64,000 nt of DNA. Origin: Hypomesus transpacificus. Its lineage: Eukaryota; Chordata; Actinopteri; Osmeriformes; Osmeridae. Below the pieces are notes generated by a model. That model made no database searches, was not told the origin of the DNA, and was given only the letters and a program-made list of their open reading frames with translations. The position numbers and the translations under genes are program-made. Location of the stretch: contig NC_061071.1 of the NCBI RefSeq assembly GCF_021917145.1, forward strand, positions 1,633,774-1,697,773, read 5' to 3'. This document shows, one piece after another, positions 1-12,428 of the stretch (position 1 is its first letter; each line of letters begins with the position of its first letter).

Positions 1-3000
1 CATCATGGGTGAACGAGATCCGGAAGGTTCTTACTGGCCAGCTAAAGGCCTGTAGAGGTACACACACAACCATATTCACACATTGTCTCTGGCTTTCCAA
101 AGTTGATACATGAAAAATAACTCATTGCTACTAAACCAAGAGAATAAACCTATCTCTGTATGCATAAGGATTGTTAGATAACTGTGAACAACCCCTGTCT
201 TTCAGAAGCAAGCCAACTGAAAAGCTCAGAATCAACATCCCCAAGCAGCAATAACTCATCGGTTTCTCTCAGGTCAGCTTCACACATACACAAACAAGAG
301 CATGTCATGCATACAGACACACACACACATTTAATAGACTTTTACGTGTGTGTGTGTGTTCTTGCAGTCCTTTCAGAAGTAGCCAGAAAGGTGTGAAGAA
401 ACAGGAAGATAAAAAGGCAGAGCCTACAGTACCATCTGATTCAAACTCCTCCCCCAAGCAGAAAGGTGAGTGGTTAGCAAAGAGGAAGTCAAACACTCCG
501 AGTTAATGTTGTTCCCTCTTTCTACTGCCACAGATGGTACATTCGTGCGGTATCGATTTCCTGATTCTTCTTATGGGTCTCTCTCACTTTACTTTCTGCT
601 ATTTTAATAAACTAATCTGACCTTCTCCTTTTTTTCTTTCCCCTCACTGCATTTCGTTTCTTCTCTCAATCGCTCCCACGGCCTCATCCTTCTCGCTCTA
701 TTTGTCGTTCTTTCTCTCCCTCTCTCTCTTTCTCTCTCTCTCCCCCTTCCCCCTCTCTCCCATGGTTATAGAGGACACAGTGACCAGTCCAACCACAGAC
801 AGGGCCTCAGTGGCTAAAAAACGCTTTACCTTACAGGGCTTCAGCAATCTAAAGAGCCAGAAAGGTAACGGTCCACTAGTCCCTATATGGCGCTAGTCTT
901 CACTGTACACATTTGAGTCCTGTTACCCAGTCCCATGAAAGATAACTACACGTTCAGACTTGTGAGGAATGTCAAGTGAATCGTTCTATGCTTTTCTTTT
1001 CAGACATTCTTCCCCCTGGTGGTAAAAGTCTAACATTACCCATGGTCACACTCTGTCCACCAGGTACTGAGTCTAAGGCATTGTGGGACTTGTAGTTTAG
1101 GTACTTTCAGGTTTCAGATGCAACATCTGAGTAAAGCCACATTCTAGAAGTAGGTTGTAGAAGGTTTTTTTGACGAGAGTCTGTTGGTTAGATCTTGGTT
1201 GTTTGTATCTGAATCTGGATTTGGACTTGTAGCTGTAATTATAGTCATGTACTAGAGATTGTTACAGTAGAAGATTAGAGTTTAGTGCACGGAACAGTAT
1301 AACATGTATTTATAAATTATTATTTACTCCCTTTACTCACTGTAAAACACATCACAGAGATTAACATGTATTCACTGGAATACTATATTTCATTTATTTC
1401 TTCGCTTTTCTCAAAGTAAGGATTTCCATTGTTTTAGTTGGAGGCCGGGAATGAGTCTCTCTTTCTTCTTTCTCTCCGCTGCTTTTCTTTTCACATACTC
1501 TATCTTAAAACCCTTTTGTTCTTCTTCCTCCTCCTCCTCCTCCCTCTCTCTGCCTCTCCTCTGACTGTGGCCAGGATCTCCTCTGAGCCCTGACCTCAAA
1601 ACCAAACACCAGCTGAGAAAGAGTGATCCTACTCCCTTTGGCTTTAAAGGTATTGGAGCCCATTAGAGGTCCTACAGCCATCATGCTGTGGGCCGTTCCT
1701 ACCGTGTGTGACTAGCATCCCTGACCCCCTCCACCAATAGCATGCTCCCCACACTCAGCACCTCACTGTCTCCACACCGTGGCCATCCTCACTGTGATTA
1801 GTGGACAGATCCATGGTTAAAAGCATCTTCAGTTTGTCTCATTCAGTGGGGCTGTGTGGGTGCCACCCTCCCTCCCCATGCAGTGTGTAGATCCCAGCAC
1901 CGTCACCAAGCCCCATCCTTAGTACACTGACCGCTGGGTGACTGGTTTGGGGATGAACATCACCTTACTGACTGTTTCTTGATGGGTGTATGTGTGTTTA
2001 TAAGTTGACTGGGGAGGTTTTGTCCTTTTTCATTTTAATTTCTTGTCTTCTGTACATTGCTTTGGATAAAAGTGTCTGCTAAATTAATACATGACATACA
2101 TTACATTAAATGAAATTAATTTAATTGGAAGACTAAACAAAGAGAAAAACACAAAGGTGGCTGGATGACTGAATGACTGGCTGGTTGACAAGTGCTCGTG
2201 CAGACAGGCAGACAGCCAGCCAGCCAGTCTGTCTGTCTGTCTGTCTGGACGGGACTGACATGTTCTTCCGTCCCTCCATCCCTCCCTCAGAGTCTCCTCA
2301 TGTGTCTCTGAGCAGGGTCAAGTGGCTCAGCACCTCTAGCCTGCTCCAGTCCAAGAGGAGAGGTACGGTAGTCCTCTGACCACGGACCTCAGCCCCGGGA
2401 CCAGATGCCACGATGAAAGCACCGGAGGCACAAACTAGTTTAACCGATAGAATAACCGAGTCTTTTTCCAGAGGATGGAGGTGGAAACAGCTGCAGTTAA
2501 GAACGATCTATAAGCCACGACCTTTTTATGTGTCAATCGATGGAAAAGTGTCGCCTCATCGTCGCATCTCCGTGTAGGGCTTTGGTCCTGGCTGTGTGCT
2601 GTGCTGTGCTCCTCCAACCCCTTCTCCAGCAGACTCCTTCCACCTCTCTGGTCTCCCTCTCTAGTCTCTCTGAACACAAACTGTGGTTTCACAACCTCCT
2701 CTCTCAGCTCATGCTCCTCAGACCATGTTATGGAGGGTTCCAATTGGGGTTTTCTGGTTCTGTATTGCTATCCCCTTGATCTTCTCGAGTTCTCTGGGTG
2801 AACTGTGCTCCTATTCCAACTATTTTTTATAATTGAGCTTCTTAGCTTGTACATTAAATGAATCAATGTCTTATGTGGCTGCAATTATAGAGCAGTCACC
2901 TTGGCCTTACATAAAATAAAGATGTTGGGATTTATGGGTCAACACGACTTAACAAATACAGATGATGTGCGGGTGTGGTGTCATAACTCCTCATCTCTCA

Positions 3001-4278
3001 TCACTCCACACCCTGGAGTGTCATTTCTCTTCATCTTTAAAGCCTACAATGTCGTTTATGATTGTATCATCATGACAACATGACCGACAATGTCCCACAT
3101 GAACTCATAAAACTCCTTCAGTTCTCTAAACATTCAACCTTGTTACCCGCTCTCTGTCTCCCGCTCTCTGTCTCCCTCTCTCTGTCTCCCTCCCTCTCTC
3201 CTCACCAGGCTGGAACAAGGCTTCCCTCTCAGTAGACGCTTCAGAAGAACAGGATGGGTACTCCAGCGCTGAGGAGCCCCTGAACTCTGATGCCGAGGAC
3301 GAGGGAGGAAGGAAGCTGGTGAGTCAACATGGGGATTAGGATATGAGCTTCAGGGGATCCACAGGTTTCTTTTACTCGCCTCTCTACCTTCTTAGTATCG
3401 ACCAGATACAGTTAAACAGTGGAACAAACTTCTGCATAAAACACTATTGTATGTACCATAATGTACCCGTATTTGATTTGATATCTGGTCAGCGTCTGTC
3501 TATGGCCTGAGTCATCTGAGTAGGTGTGTGAGCTTTGACCTGTTTTCCCAGGCCCCTGGCAGATACACTGTGGTGGCAGACTACGAGAAGGGAGGGGCCC
3601 AGGAACTGTGCGTCAAGAGTGGGGATATGGTCCAACTGATTAGAGAGGGAGAGGACAGCCAATGGTACATTGCCCTCTCATTCTCCATCAAACGATTATT
3701 AAACCATATATATATATATATACCTGAATCAAAGTGACATGTTGTTAGCATGTGTGTGTTGCATGAGTTCTGAAGTCGATGTTGCACGGAGGTGACGGGG
3801 TGTGTGTTGATACTGAACTCCCCAGGTTTGTGAGGAATCTGCGGAGCAGCAAAGAAGGCTGGGTAGCAGCAGCAAACCTCCTCACTTTCATCTCAGAATC
3901 CAAGTCCTCACAGTCTCTCAGCAGCTCAGGTACTGTGTGTGTTGGGTTGTGTGCGTGTGTTTGGTTGTGTGTGTGTGTGTTGGGTTGTGTGTGCGTGTTT
4001 GGTTGTGTACGTGTGTGTGTGAAGGAGAGTTACTCATTTGTTTTTGCTTCAAGCCTCTTTCTTTCCTGTTTTCTATCTATTCATTCCTTCTTCTATTTAG
4101 TTTTCTCTACCCCTCCCTTTCTAGCTCTCTTTCTTTCACCCTCACTAATTACAATGACGTGATTTTCCTGTTTGTTGTGTGTCATATTCCAGAGGGAAGT
4201 GTGTCGGGCCACCTCAGCACTTCCTCCAGCTGCAGTGAGACAGGAACATACACAAGCTTCTCTGACATCAAGCCCTGA
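1..4278 (+). CDS. mcf2l: MCF2L/DBS-like Rho guanine nucleotide exchange factor, 3' part (5' end outside window)
   Basis: The gene enters the window already in coding sequence. Coding exons seen are 3-57, 206-272, 368-465, 772-864, 1575-1649, 2291-2362, 3209-3318, 3552-3664, 3826-3929 and 4193-4278. All have GT-AG borders and phases that join, giving 290 codons and a TGA stop. The first exon reads WVNEIRKVLTGQLKACR, the last helix of the PH domain of DBS-type exchange factors. A Ser/Pro-rich linker follows, including RFTLQGFSNLKSQK and RWLSTSSLLQSKRR-like segments, several probably alternatively spliced because they start and end in phase 1. The exons at 3552 and 3826 encode an SH3 domain (GRYTVVADYEKGG through KEGWVAAANLL). 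The protein ends in FSDIKP. Family knowledge: DBS activates Rho/Cdc42 at membranes through its DH-PH module, which is upstream of this window. MCF2L2 or MCF2 are less likely because the linker and SH3 match MCF2L best. Confidence 0.85.
273..367 (+). repeat. mcf2l intron with paired (CA)n and (GT)n tracts
   Basis: In this 95-base intron a (CA)n run at about 316-329 is followed, after a 15-base spacer, by a (GT)n run at 346-359, right before the acceptor. The RNA could fold into a stem of about 14 base pairs next to the 3' splice site. Confidence 0.75.
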
Positions 4279-5979
4279 GGACATGCCTCTTCTCTGCTTG
4301 AAAACTTCAGAACTGCTTCATGACACGTGCACTTTTCTACCACAAACACAAACACACACACAGTGTGTTGACACAGTAACAGAGGCAGCTTGGAATTAAG
4401 TAAACGGACAGCTCTAAGTTGGCTCACCATTCCCTCAGTGTGAAAGGAGGTGTTTACTTCAAACTGCTCTCCACTCATCACAGCTCTCAGGAAGCAAGGA
4501 AGGTGTTTATGTACACAATCCCCTGAGTTTGGGAGTGGGATTGGCCCTGGTTATAGCAGGTGAGTGAGAAGCTGTTTTTGTTGAAGCAGTGACTAGACTG
4601 TCACTGGGGGTGGACGTGATCTACCGTCTGGCCCCTCCCCCAGTGGTGTGACAGGAGTTTCGGCCCACCTGTTTATCTCACCTGTCCTGCGTCACCAACC
4701 TCACTAACAGCCTTGGCGCCCCCCCCCCTTTCCCTCATACACACACAGACTGCTAACAAAGAGATGAGGAAGAACCAGGAAATTGCACTTAACCCCCTGC
4801 CCCCCATCCCCTCCCTCAGCACGGACACAGAAAACCACACCTCAGTCTCTGTCGTGGACCCCTCGTCTTTCCAGGAGAACCTGTGTGTTGTAAGACTTCT
4901 TGTCATAAGAAGTCTGTCAAAATGTCCTCAGTCCTTCAGGAGATAATGTTATATTTAATGTGTCACTGTTTCCCCAAGGTTACTATAAACATGAAGTCAT
5001 GTCCATTGAGATTTTAAATATGTGTGCCTCTTAGTAGGCAGATGGGTGCATAACACAAAAACTACTGTCCTAGACCAAGTAATAAATAAAACAAAACTTA
5101 TATTAAATAAACACATTACTGTCAGCGTACAGTTCCAACAGGGCACATTATTTTTACAATGTAAATTCCAAGACGTTTAACATTGTATAATTCAAATCAG
5201 AAGAGTAATATTGTTGTGTGGAAGGTTTTTGAACTTGCATGACGACACCTGTACTATTGCCCCAGATCTGAATCCATGGCTTCCACCCAGCCCCAGGCTG
5301 CTTGCAGACATGAGATATACACTTCCTGTATGATTGTCATTGAGAAGGTTATGTTGCAGAACACACTGATAGAAAAATGTATGTTTTTGAGCTGTAATCA
5401 TTCTCTGCGGTCTTGACTAGGGAATGTTGTCAGCTCTGTTACATTACATATCTGTCTATTTTGTTCTTAGTCAAGTTCTCTTCTGAACAAGGTTTCTTTT
5501 TGGTCGTTGGTCTTTCATGGTCAATTTCAATCAGAAACCTGAGTTCAGGGATAGCCTGCCTCACAATGACTCAAGTCAGATGAATCCCACACAAGACCTC
5601 TGAGGGGTCAGATTCCTACAAATATTGAAGAATGTCGTAGTTTCATGTGGTCTGAAACAACTGTGAAAACTGAACCAGAGAGTGTGGACTCTCTATGGCA
5701 TTATTGATCAATATGTAAAGGTTAACTTATTTTATCATGAAATGACATTTGTACAGATATCACCTTATACCTCAGATTTGTCTTTGAATATATGTATATT
5801 GGCTATGAAGACTCTAATGTTTTGGTGGATCACGGTCTTATTGTGTATCAAAGAGATTTTATTGACTTTTGTGGCATGGTTCGAATGTCGTTGTCTAAAA
5901 CTCCCTGGTGAAAATTGAACTGTCGTGTCTGAATTTGAACAAGACACACCATTTTAAGTGTCTCACCAGACTCAATAAA
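4279..5979 (+). other. mcf2l: mcf2l 3' untranslated region
   Basis: This AT-rich stretch after the TGA has no recognisable coding exon. It contains a possible early poly(A) signal AATAAA at 5081-5086 and a stronger one at 5974-5979, so the UTR is probably about 0.8 or 1.7 kb long. The boundary is inferred from the signals only. Confidence 0.55.
5974..5979 (+). terminator. Poly(A) signal AATAAA, probable mcf2l 3' end
   Basis: Canonical AATAAA hexamer followed by T-rich sequence, about 1.7 kb after the mcf2l stop and before the next promoter. It is the last plausible + strand signal for this gene. Confidence 0.5.
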
Positions 5980-6761
5980 GGTTTTAAACATTTTTTATAA
6001 TTTTTCTGAAACTGTTGTATTATTAGGTGTCATCTGTATAAGACACCACATGTATTGTTAGTATCACTATTACTTTTCCATGAAATTGCTAAATAACAGC
6101 TTATTAACTTTTTCTATAACACTTTCACACTAAAACTATACCTATAGTAGATGTATGATAAGAGTGATCATGACCTGACCATAGGTCAGAATTGTCTGCA
6201 TTACACATTGATAGGGCTCTAAAGTAACAAACCAATAGTGCAAATCGAAAGATCAAGTGTCTGAAGTACACAGTTCTACAGTCTTTGAGGTAAGAACCAA
6301 GGAACACTATATTTACTAGCCTAATCGTCATCCACAGACTTTAGCAACATGCATTCATTTATGGTTTTAACATGGCATCAAATGGCATTAAATACTACTG
6401 CAAATAAGGAGGGATTTAAAATGCACAAGGAATTGTGTCTGTTATTACAGCTGACCTACAATATTATTATACGTGTTTCAAAAACAGAAAAATTCGTTTT
6501 CTTAATCACACAGACGAGCTGTAGGACTATTGAGGTTTATGGTCACAGCGAAAAGGCATATTTTATTGTCTTCATGTGTTCTCTCTCGTTTTAGTATTTT
6601 CGATTCAAAGGTATACAGTGTTTCCCTTTAATTGTTAACTTAACTATACAGCAACACACAATATAATACTGAAAGACAAAAACAGACATTTTGCATGTTT
6701 AATACTGTTGGATTATAGAAAGCAAAAATGCAACAATCCAGGAAAGACAGGAAATGTGACC
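5980..6761. other. Intergenic region between mcf2l and cab39l
   Basis: AT-rich, with no splice-supported exon and no recognisable repeat family. Short open frames here look like chance. Confidence 0.5.
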
Positions 6762-6769
6762 TGACGTCA
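6762..6769. promoter_or_regulatory. Palindromic CRE (TGACGTCA) upstream of cab39l
   Basis: A perfect CREB/ATF consensus octamer about 250 bases before the donor of the probable first exon of cab39l. The surrounding 6830-7000 stretch is richer in CpG than its flanks, as expected for a promoter. Function is inferred from the motif and its position. Confidence 0.5.
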
Positions 6770-6899
6770 CCTACAGGAAAGCTCCAATAAGATGGTTTGT
6801 TGTGAAGTTCTGGTTTGGGACTGCACCTCATCTCGAATCAGACCGAATGGAATTCTGCACTGCCTTCTTAAAAGATTCCGCACATACACACATTCCTCT

Positions 6900-7020
6900 G
6901 ACGTTTTGCCCAGCGACGTACACCGCGCTGGCGTGACCAGAAAAGCTGCTCGGTAACATTGTGGATCGGGACAGCAGTCAAGATATTCGAGAGCAAAGAA
7001 ACTATTAATAACGTAGCACT
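6900..7020 (+). other. cab39l: Probable non-coding first exon of cab39l
   Basis: The 3' border is a good donor (GCACT followed by gtaagt at 7021). No start codon in a matching frame is needed, because the coding start lies in the next exon at 9828. The 5' border is not defined by sequence; 6900 is approximate. Confidence 0.45.
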
Positions 7021-8870
7021 GTAAGTACCCATCATTGATAGTGCATCGTCGAAAGCTAGGCTATTTTAGCACAATAATTAGCCAAATGTAATATTCTGAT
7101 GTCGCCCTTGACATTGTTACAAACTTCAATCGAATTGATATGCGTGCTAACTATGTAGCCATTATCAATTTCCTTTCACAGCTTCGCAAACGTTTATCAT
7201 AACTAGGGTGTAGCACACAAAAACACACTGTCGGATCAGTTTCTGCGAGCTATTGTGTCAAATGAAGTTTAGACAGGCCTCTGTATTAGCGTTCATAAAT
7301 GTCTCTCGTTATCCTGTCAAATCACTAATGTTGACATTACACGCCTTCGTCCTGAAACAGACGCGTTACCCTGAAAATACCGTTCTCGCTCATAAGCGAA
7401 CGAACAGAAAACAAGGGGGTGTGTATGTGTCACGCATTGATTGTGTGAAGTCAGCCTTTGTGCTCGTATTTGTTTTGATTTTGTTATAGCGATGCCATAG
7501 ATGCCGTCCTTGTGTATGCATCGTGCGCAGGGGCAACGTCTATTGACAGCAGGCAAACAGGCCATCGTTAGGCCCGTCGTTTAGTATTGTCTGTCTCGGC
7601 AGCTGTTCTTTTTTGTAATATCCGCTGCAAAATAAAAAACTAGTTGTTGTAATTTTAATAGGGCGTTTAATGTAAAACTACAATCACTTGTTTGTGATGT
7701 GGTAATGTGGCTTCTGTGGTTGAGCAATACGTAAGCAATTCATAACCGAGATGTGTGTGTGTGTGAAGGCTTATTGATAGTGTACGTTAAAAACATTAAC
7801 AGTCATCAATGAAGCGATATATCTGTACTTGTTTAACACTCGTGACAGTCACACTGTTCCATGCCAGCTAGTGTTCTATAGTGATCAGTAGTGAGCCATC
7901 TGTGTTGTTGGGGCTTGCAGTGCTGGAGTGATGTTAACTAGATGAAGAAGCTTATGGAACATAATATTGGTGACTGTGTCTGGAACCTTCTCTGTCTCTC
8001 TACTTCCTGTGTCTGTCTTTCTTTCTGCCCCACACCCCCATCTCCCTTATGTCTCTCACTGTATCCTATTCATGTTTAATAGATGACTCCACTCTACAGC
8101 CCCCGATGTGTTTGTGATCCACTCCAGGATATTAACAGGGCACACAGGCAGGCCTAATGTCTAGCTATTCCCCACCACCTCACCACATAGGCTGGTGTGG
8201 TGTAAACTAGGTTTGGTGTCAGACACTATAGTCCTGGCCCCAGCAGAGTATTTCAGAGCGTGTGTAGATGGCCAGTCTCAGACAGGAGCCATTCAGATCC
8301 CCTGCTCTGCTGTATGTACATGCTTGCTGTGATCCATGAAAGACGTTCCGGGTTTGAGGGTGTGTAAACTTAGTCATGGTTCCATTTCTAAGAGCATGAT
8401 CCAAGTATTTTCTGAATGGAGATGAGAAGTTGTCTTGGAACTCTCTCCATTCAATAAGAGAATTTGATCTGTGATGTCATGACAGGTAGCATATGAGGAG
8501 GAAGGGGAGAAGGAGGAAATATGTGTCTTAACAATCACAGTTGAGAGCAGTGATGGGGAAAAACGTGGAAGCAATGTCACTAGGGACCTTGTCTCTCCTT
8601 TCCCCTGGTGACTGAAGCCCAAATGAGGAGATGATCCCCTCTGTGACGGACACATACCAAGAGAGCATTTACCGTTTGACTGGCTGATGGGTGGCTTATT
8701 AAAGTTTCATTACAGCTAACGCTAATCCCAGCTGCTCCCTGGGAAATGCGGTCCCTCGATGCGGTGAGTAGAACAGGAGTGTGGCCATGGGGAGACGTTC
8801 TTTCGGTCGGTGGGCCATTGGAGGGGAATGGGTCTGAAGAAATTGGCGTTGTGACGTTGCCGGGGTTTTT

Positions 8871-8894
8871 TGTGTGTGTGTGTGTGTGTGTGTG
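8871..8894. repeat. (GT)n microsatellite
   Basis: An uninterrupted GT run within cab39l intron 1, likely length-polymorphic. Confidence 0.85.
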
Positions 8895-9351
8895 TTCCGC
8901 AACAAAGAAACGCTGATGTCTCAAACTGCTGCTCAGGCAGGACGGGTCTGAGTCCGGCCTGCAGGGCAGTGTAGGTTTATGTTCTTAAGTGTTGGGCCCT
9001 CTGTTGAGGCCACTGATGTGGACTTGGATCAAAGTGACAAGCTCCTGGCATCAGCAGGAGCAGCGGTCAGCTGGAGGAGGGAGGGAGGTAATACCCTGGC
9101 CTTGCACTCCCAGGCCAGGATTATCAGTCACAAGTTTTAACCCCCCTCCTCCCACAACTCCTCCTCTTTTTATGTTGTACACGGTCTGTTAGGCCCCGCC
9201 CAGCAGCTAAGCAAACATGCAAGCATTCCATGACAGTAATGTTCTAATGTGCTATTCTCGATAGCTGTTGCTTTGGTGCCTGCCAGCATTGCTACTGTAG
9301 TTGCCACAGACAACGTTTTGATTCAGTGTCTTGCTAACAGTCTCTCTCTCT

Positions 9352-9353
<2 letters not shown>

Positions 9354-9404
<51 letters not shown>
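9354..9404. repeat. (CA)n microsatellite, about 25 units
   Basis: The longest dinucleotide run in the window, directly preceded by a short (CT)n run, within cab39l intron 1. Confidence 0.9.
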
Positions 9405-9407
<3 letters not shown>

Positions 9408-9827
9408 CCCCCTCCCTCTGTCTAGCTCACTGTCTTTCTCTCACACACACCTGTTCGAGCTGCGGTTTGGCTGCCGTGCCGTAGTTGAGTTGCCATGGTG
9501 ACAGTGCGTCGCTGGATTCGGTGAGGTGTGCAGAGGGCAGTCTGACTCAGGAGAATGCGGGTCTAATGGTCTTTTATGAATCACTGAGTCCCAGAGAGGA
9601 AACTCTCTCTCCCCACCCCCCTCCCGTCCATCTACAGCTTTACAGTATCTATCCCTTCGTCTATATCATACTGTGAGCAGGATCAGTTATAAGTTAGTAG
9701 TGTGGTGTGTTGTAGCCTACTTATGCATTCTTTTAGAAGGAGTGGTTAGTGTGCTCTAATGTGGGGTTTGTTTGTCTTTGTGTGGTGTTTCAGGTTTTAG
9801 GAGAGACTCAGGAGTGGAACTGCCAGT

Positions 9828-12428
9828 ATGCCGCTGTTCGGTAAATCCCACAAGAGTCCGGCAGACATCGTCAAGACCTTGAAGGAGAACCTTGCCATCC
9901 TGGTCAAACAGGACAAGAAGACAGAGAAGGTAACGTGTGTGTGAGCGAGCGGGAGCCATGTTGCCTAGGGCCTCTTCTGGCCTTGGATATTGGGTCCGGT
10001 CAGTTGTGGTTGTTTTTGCGCCCCTCTATCTAACATCGGGCTGTGAAAGTTGCATTGCAGCCCAGCCCGGTCATCTGTTTACACCCCACTGTAAAGACTC
10101 TCGCTCCCTCCGTCCCTCTCTCGCTCCCTCTCTCCCTCCCTCCCTCTCTCCCTCCCTCTCTCTACCTCTCAGCCCGGCTCTAACCCAGACCAACCAAACA
10201 CAGTTTTGAGTTTGTACACAAACATTATGTACTGTTATTGAGGCCCTTTTCACTGGCCCATTTAACCCTGTGCTTGTTTGTCCTCTCTCCCAGGCGTCTG
10301 AAGAGGTTTCTAAGTGTCTGGTGGCCATGAAGGAGATCCTGTATGGGACCAATGACAAGGAGCCTCACACAGAGACCGTGGCCCAGCTAGCCCAGGAGCT
10401 CTACAACAGCGGCCTGCTCATCTCGCTGGTGGAGAACCTGCAAGTCATCGACTTTGAGGTGAAACACACACACACCTACACACACACACACACACACGCA
10501 TGCGCAGGACTTTCCAGGCCATCACACTGAGATGGAACATTCTGGAGATGTTCTGTTGTGGTAAACGCGTTGTGTGTGTGTGTGTGTGCGCGCGCAGGGA
10601 AAGAAGGACGTGTGTCAGATCTTCAACAACATCCTGCGGAGGCAGATCGGCACGCGCAGCCCCACTGTGGAGTACTTCTGCTCCCACCAGGAGGTGCTGT
10701 TTGTGCTGCAGAAGGGGTGAGCTGGCCCACACACACACACACATGCGCAGGAACACACATCCCAGGAAAACACAGAGTTCCACAAATGCAACACGTGTGT
10801 GTGTGCGCGCGCGCGTGTGTGTGGCAGGTACGAGACGCCCCAGGTGGCGCTGAACTGTGGCATCATGCTGAGAGAGTGCATCAGACACGAGCCCTTGGCC
10901 AAGGTCGTCCTCCACTCGGAGCACCTGCACGACTTCTTCAAGTACGTGGAGATGTCCACCTTCGACATCGCCTCGGACGCCTTCGCCACCTTCAAGGTCA
11001 GGCCAACGCGCACACATGCATGTCTAAGCCCCACATTATGATTCCTAAAAGGTTAGCACGATTGATGTCTTTGTTAGCACTTAGCACAAGGCCCAAAATG
11101 GTATCGAATAGTAAAGTGCTGCATTTAAAATAGTTATCGCTTCCGGGTCTAACGTTCTTCCCTCCATTCGCAGGATCTATTGACGAGACACAAGGTCCTG
11201 GTGGCGGAATATCTAGAACAGAACTATGATGCTGTGAGTGGTACCCTCGCTCCTTCAGAACATGCTACAGCCGTTGCAACATCAGCTAGACTTGTGCTGC
11301 CGGGGAAAAAGTAAACAAGAACAGTTTAGGCCATCAGGCCGTCTCCTGGCATGACTGTGGGTATTTACAACTTAACCCTCCGTGAGCTGGTTTCCTCTTT
11401 TCTCTTTTTTTACGTATTTATTTTTGGAGCCTCGAGGTGGAAAACACCCGCTTTTCTGTTGGCTGTAGCACAGGGTTAGGACTCGGGGAGGGGGAGAGTG
11501 TTGAAAGAGCAGGGACGTCTGAGTCAGTTCAGGTCACCGGCCTCACAACAGACCACACTAGGCCCGGCTGTCAGGTCACCGTAGAGAAGGCCGTCTTTCA
11601 TGGCCGACAGAGGCCTCTAGGGGCCTGTAATGCACAGGCATGCAGATTGGGCCACTGAAAAATATATTTTTAGACCAGCCGCAGAGACCCCATATCAATA
11701 TTCTACCCTCACCTCACTGCCACTAACATCTCTTTTGTGTTGTCGCAGATCTTCACCGACTACGAAAAGCTCCTGCATTCTGAGAACTATGTGACGAAGA
11801 GACAGTCGTTAAAGGTCTGAGCTGCTTTACAATGGCGTATTTGTTGTTTCTACTCAAATCCGTCGCTCTGCAAAACCTTTAACGTGTGGCTCGTGTTGCA
11901 GTTGTTGGGAGAGCTACTGCTGGACAGGCACAACTTCACAGTGATGACCAGGTACATCAGTAAGCCAGAAAACCTGAAGCTCATGATGAACCTGCTGAGG
12001 GACAAGAGCCCCAATATCCAGTTTGAGGCCTTCCATGTCTTCAAGGTACCACAACCCCCCCCCTTCACACAGAGTTCTGTAAGAGCACAGATGGTTTAGG
12101 TTCCCCCCCCCCCCCCCATCTGCTGCATCATATCCTGTCATGTGCTTCATGCTAAATATTCCGTGACAAGAATTTACTTTTGGGGATGGGGGATTCTAGA
12201 ACATTGATCGGCCCCAAAAATAGCAGGCTCTCTCATTTTCCCTATCAGGTGTTTGTGGCCAACCCAAACAAGACACAGCCCATTGTGGACATCCTGTTGA
12301 AGAACCAGACCAAACTCATCGACTTCCTTAGCAACTTCCAAAAAGACCGCACGGACGACGAGCAGTTCAACGACGAGAAGACCTATCTAATCAAACAGAT
12401 CCGCGACCTTAAGAAACCGGCCTCTTAA
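9828..12428 (+). CDS. cab39l: Calcium-binding protein 39-like (MO25-beta), scaffold of the LKB1-STRAD kinase complex
   Basis: Eight coding exons: 9828-9929, 10294-10458, 10598-10716, 10828-10996, 11174-11233, 11749-11814, 11902-12045 and 12249-12428. Phases join and give 334 aa, against 337 in the human protein. The start ATG follows an acceptor at 9793 and reads [20 protein letters not shown], the conserved MO25 N-terminus. Other signatures are [70 protein letters not shown] and [17 protein letters not shown]. The protein is all helical armadillo-type repeats. Family knowledge: MO25 binds the pseudokinase STRAD and locks LKB1 in its active state, upstream of AMPK. The C-terminus IRDLKKPAS fits CAB39L better than CAB39, and the cdadc1-rcbtb1 neighbourhood supports this. 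Two short introns carry paired CA/GT tracts, listed separately. Confidence 0.97.
10459..10597 (+). repeat. cab39l intron with paired (CA)n and (GT)n tracts
   Basis: A 139-base intron with (CA)n at 10464-10498 just after the donor and (GT)n at 10570-10588 just before the acceptor. The acceptor is preceded by gtgtgtgcgcgcgcag, with no pyrimidine tract. Confidence 0.8.
10717..10827 (+). repeat. Next cab39l intron, again with paired (CA)n and (GT)n tracts
   Basis: A 111-base intron with (CA)n at about 10731-10743 and (GT)n/(GC)n at 10795-10823, ending tgtgtgtggcag. The arrangement matches that of the preceding intron. Confidence 0.8.

Larger units (their letters stand above)
7021..9793 (+). other. 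cab39l: cab39l intron 1
   Basis: A 2.8 kb intron between the probable non-coding first exon and the acceptor at 9793. It holds a (GT)n tract at 8871-8894 and a long (CA)n tract at 9354-9404. No coding exon was recognised inside it. Confidence 0.5.

Noticed and set aside
4713-4946. 77-residue open frame preceded by an acceptor-like cacacag, suggesting one more mcf2l exon
   Set aside because: The SH3 exon chain already ends with a conserved-looking C-terminus and stop at 4278, no donor leads to this frame, and I recognise no homologue.
10445-11133. Long overlapping frames of 139-191 residues on both strands
   Set aside because: They cross the cab39l exons and the (CA)n/(GT)n introns, which lack stops. 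The MO25 match fixes the true frame.
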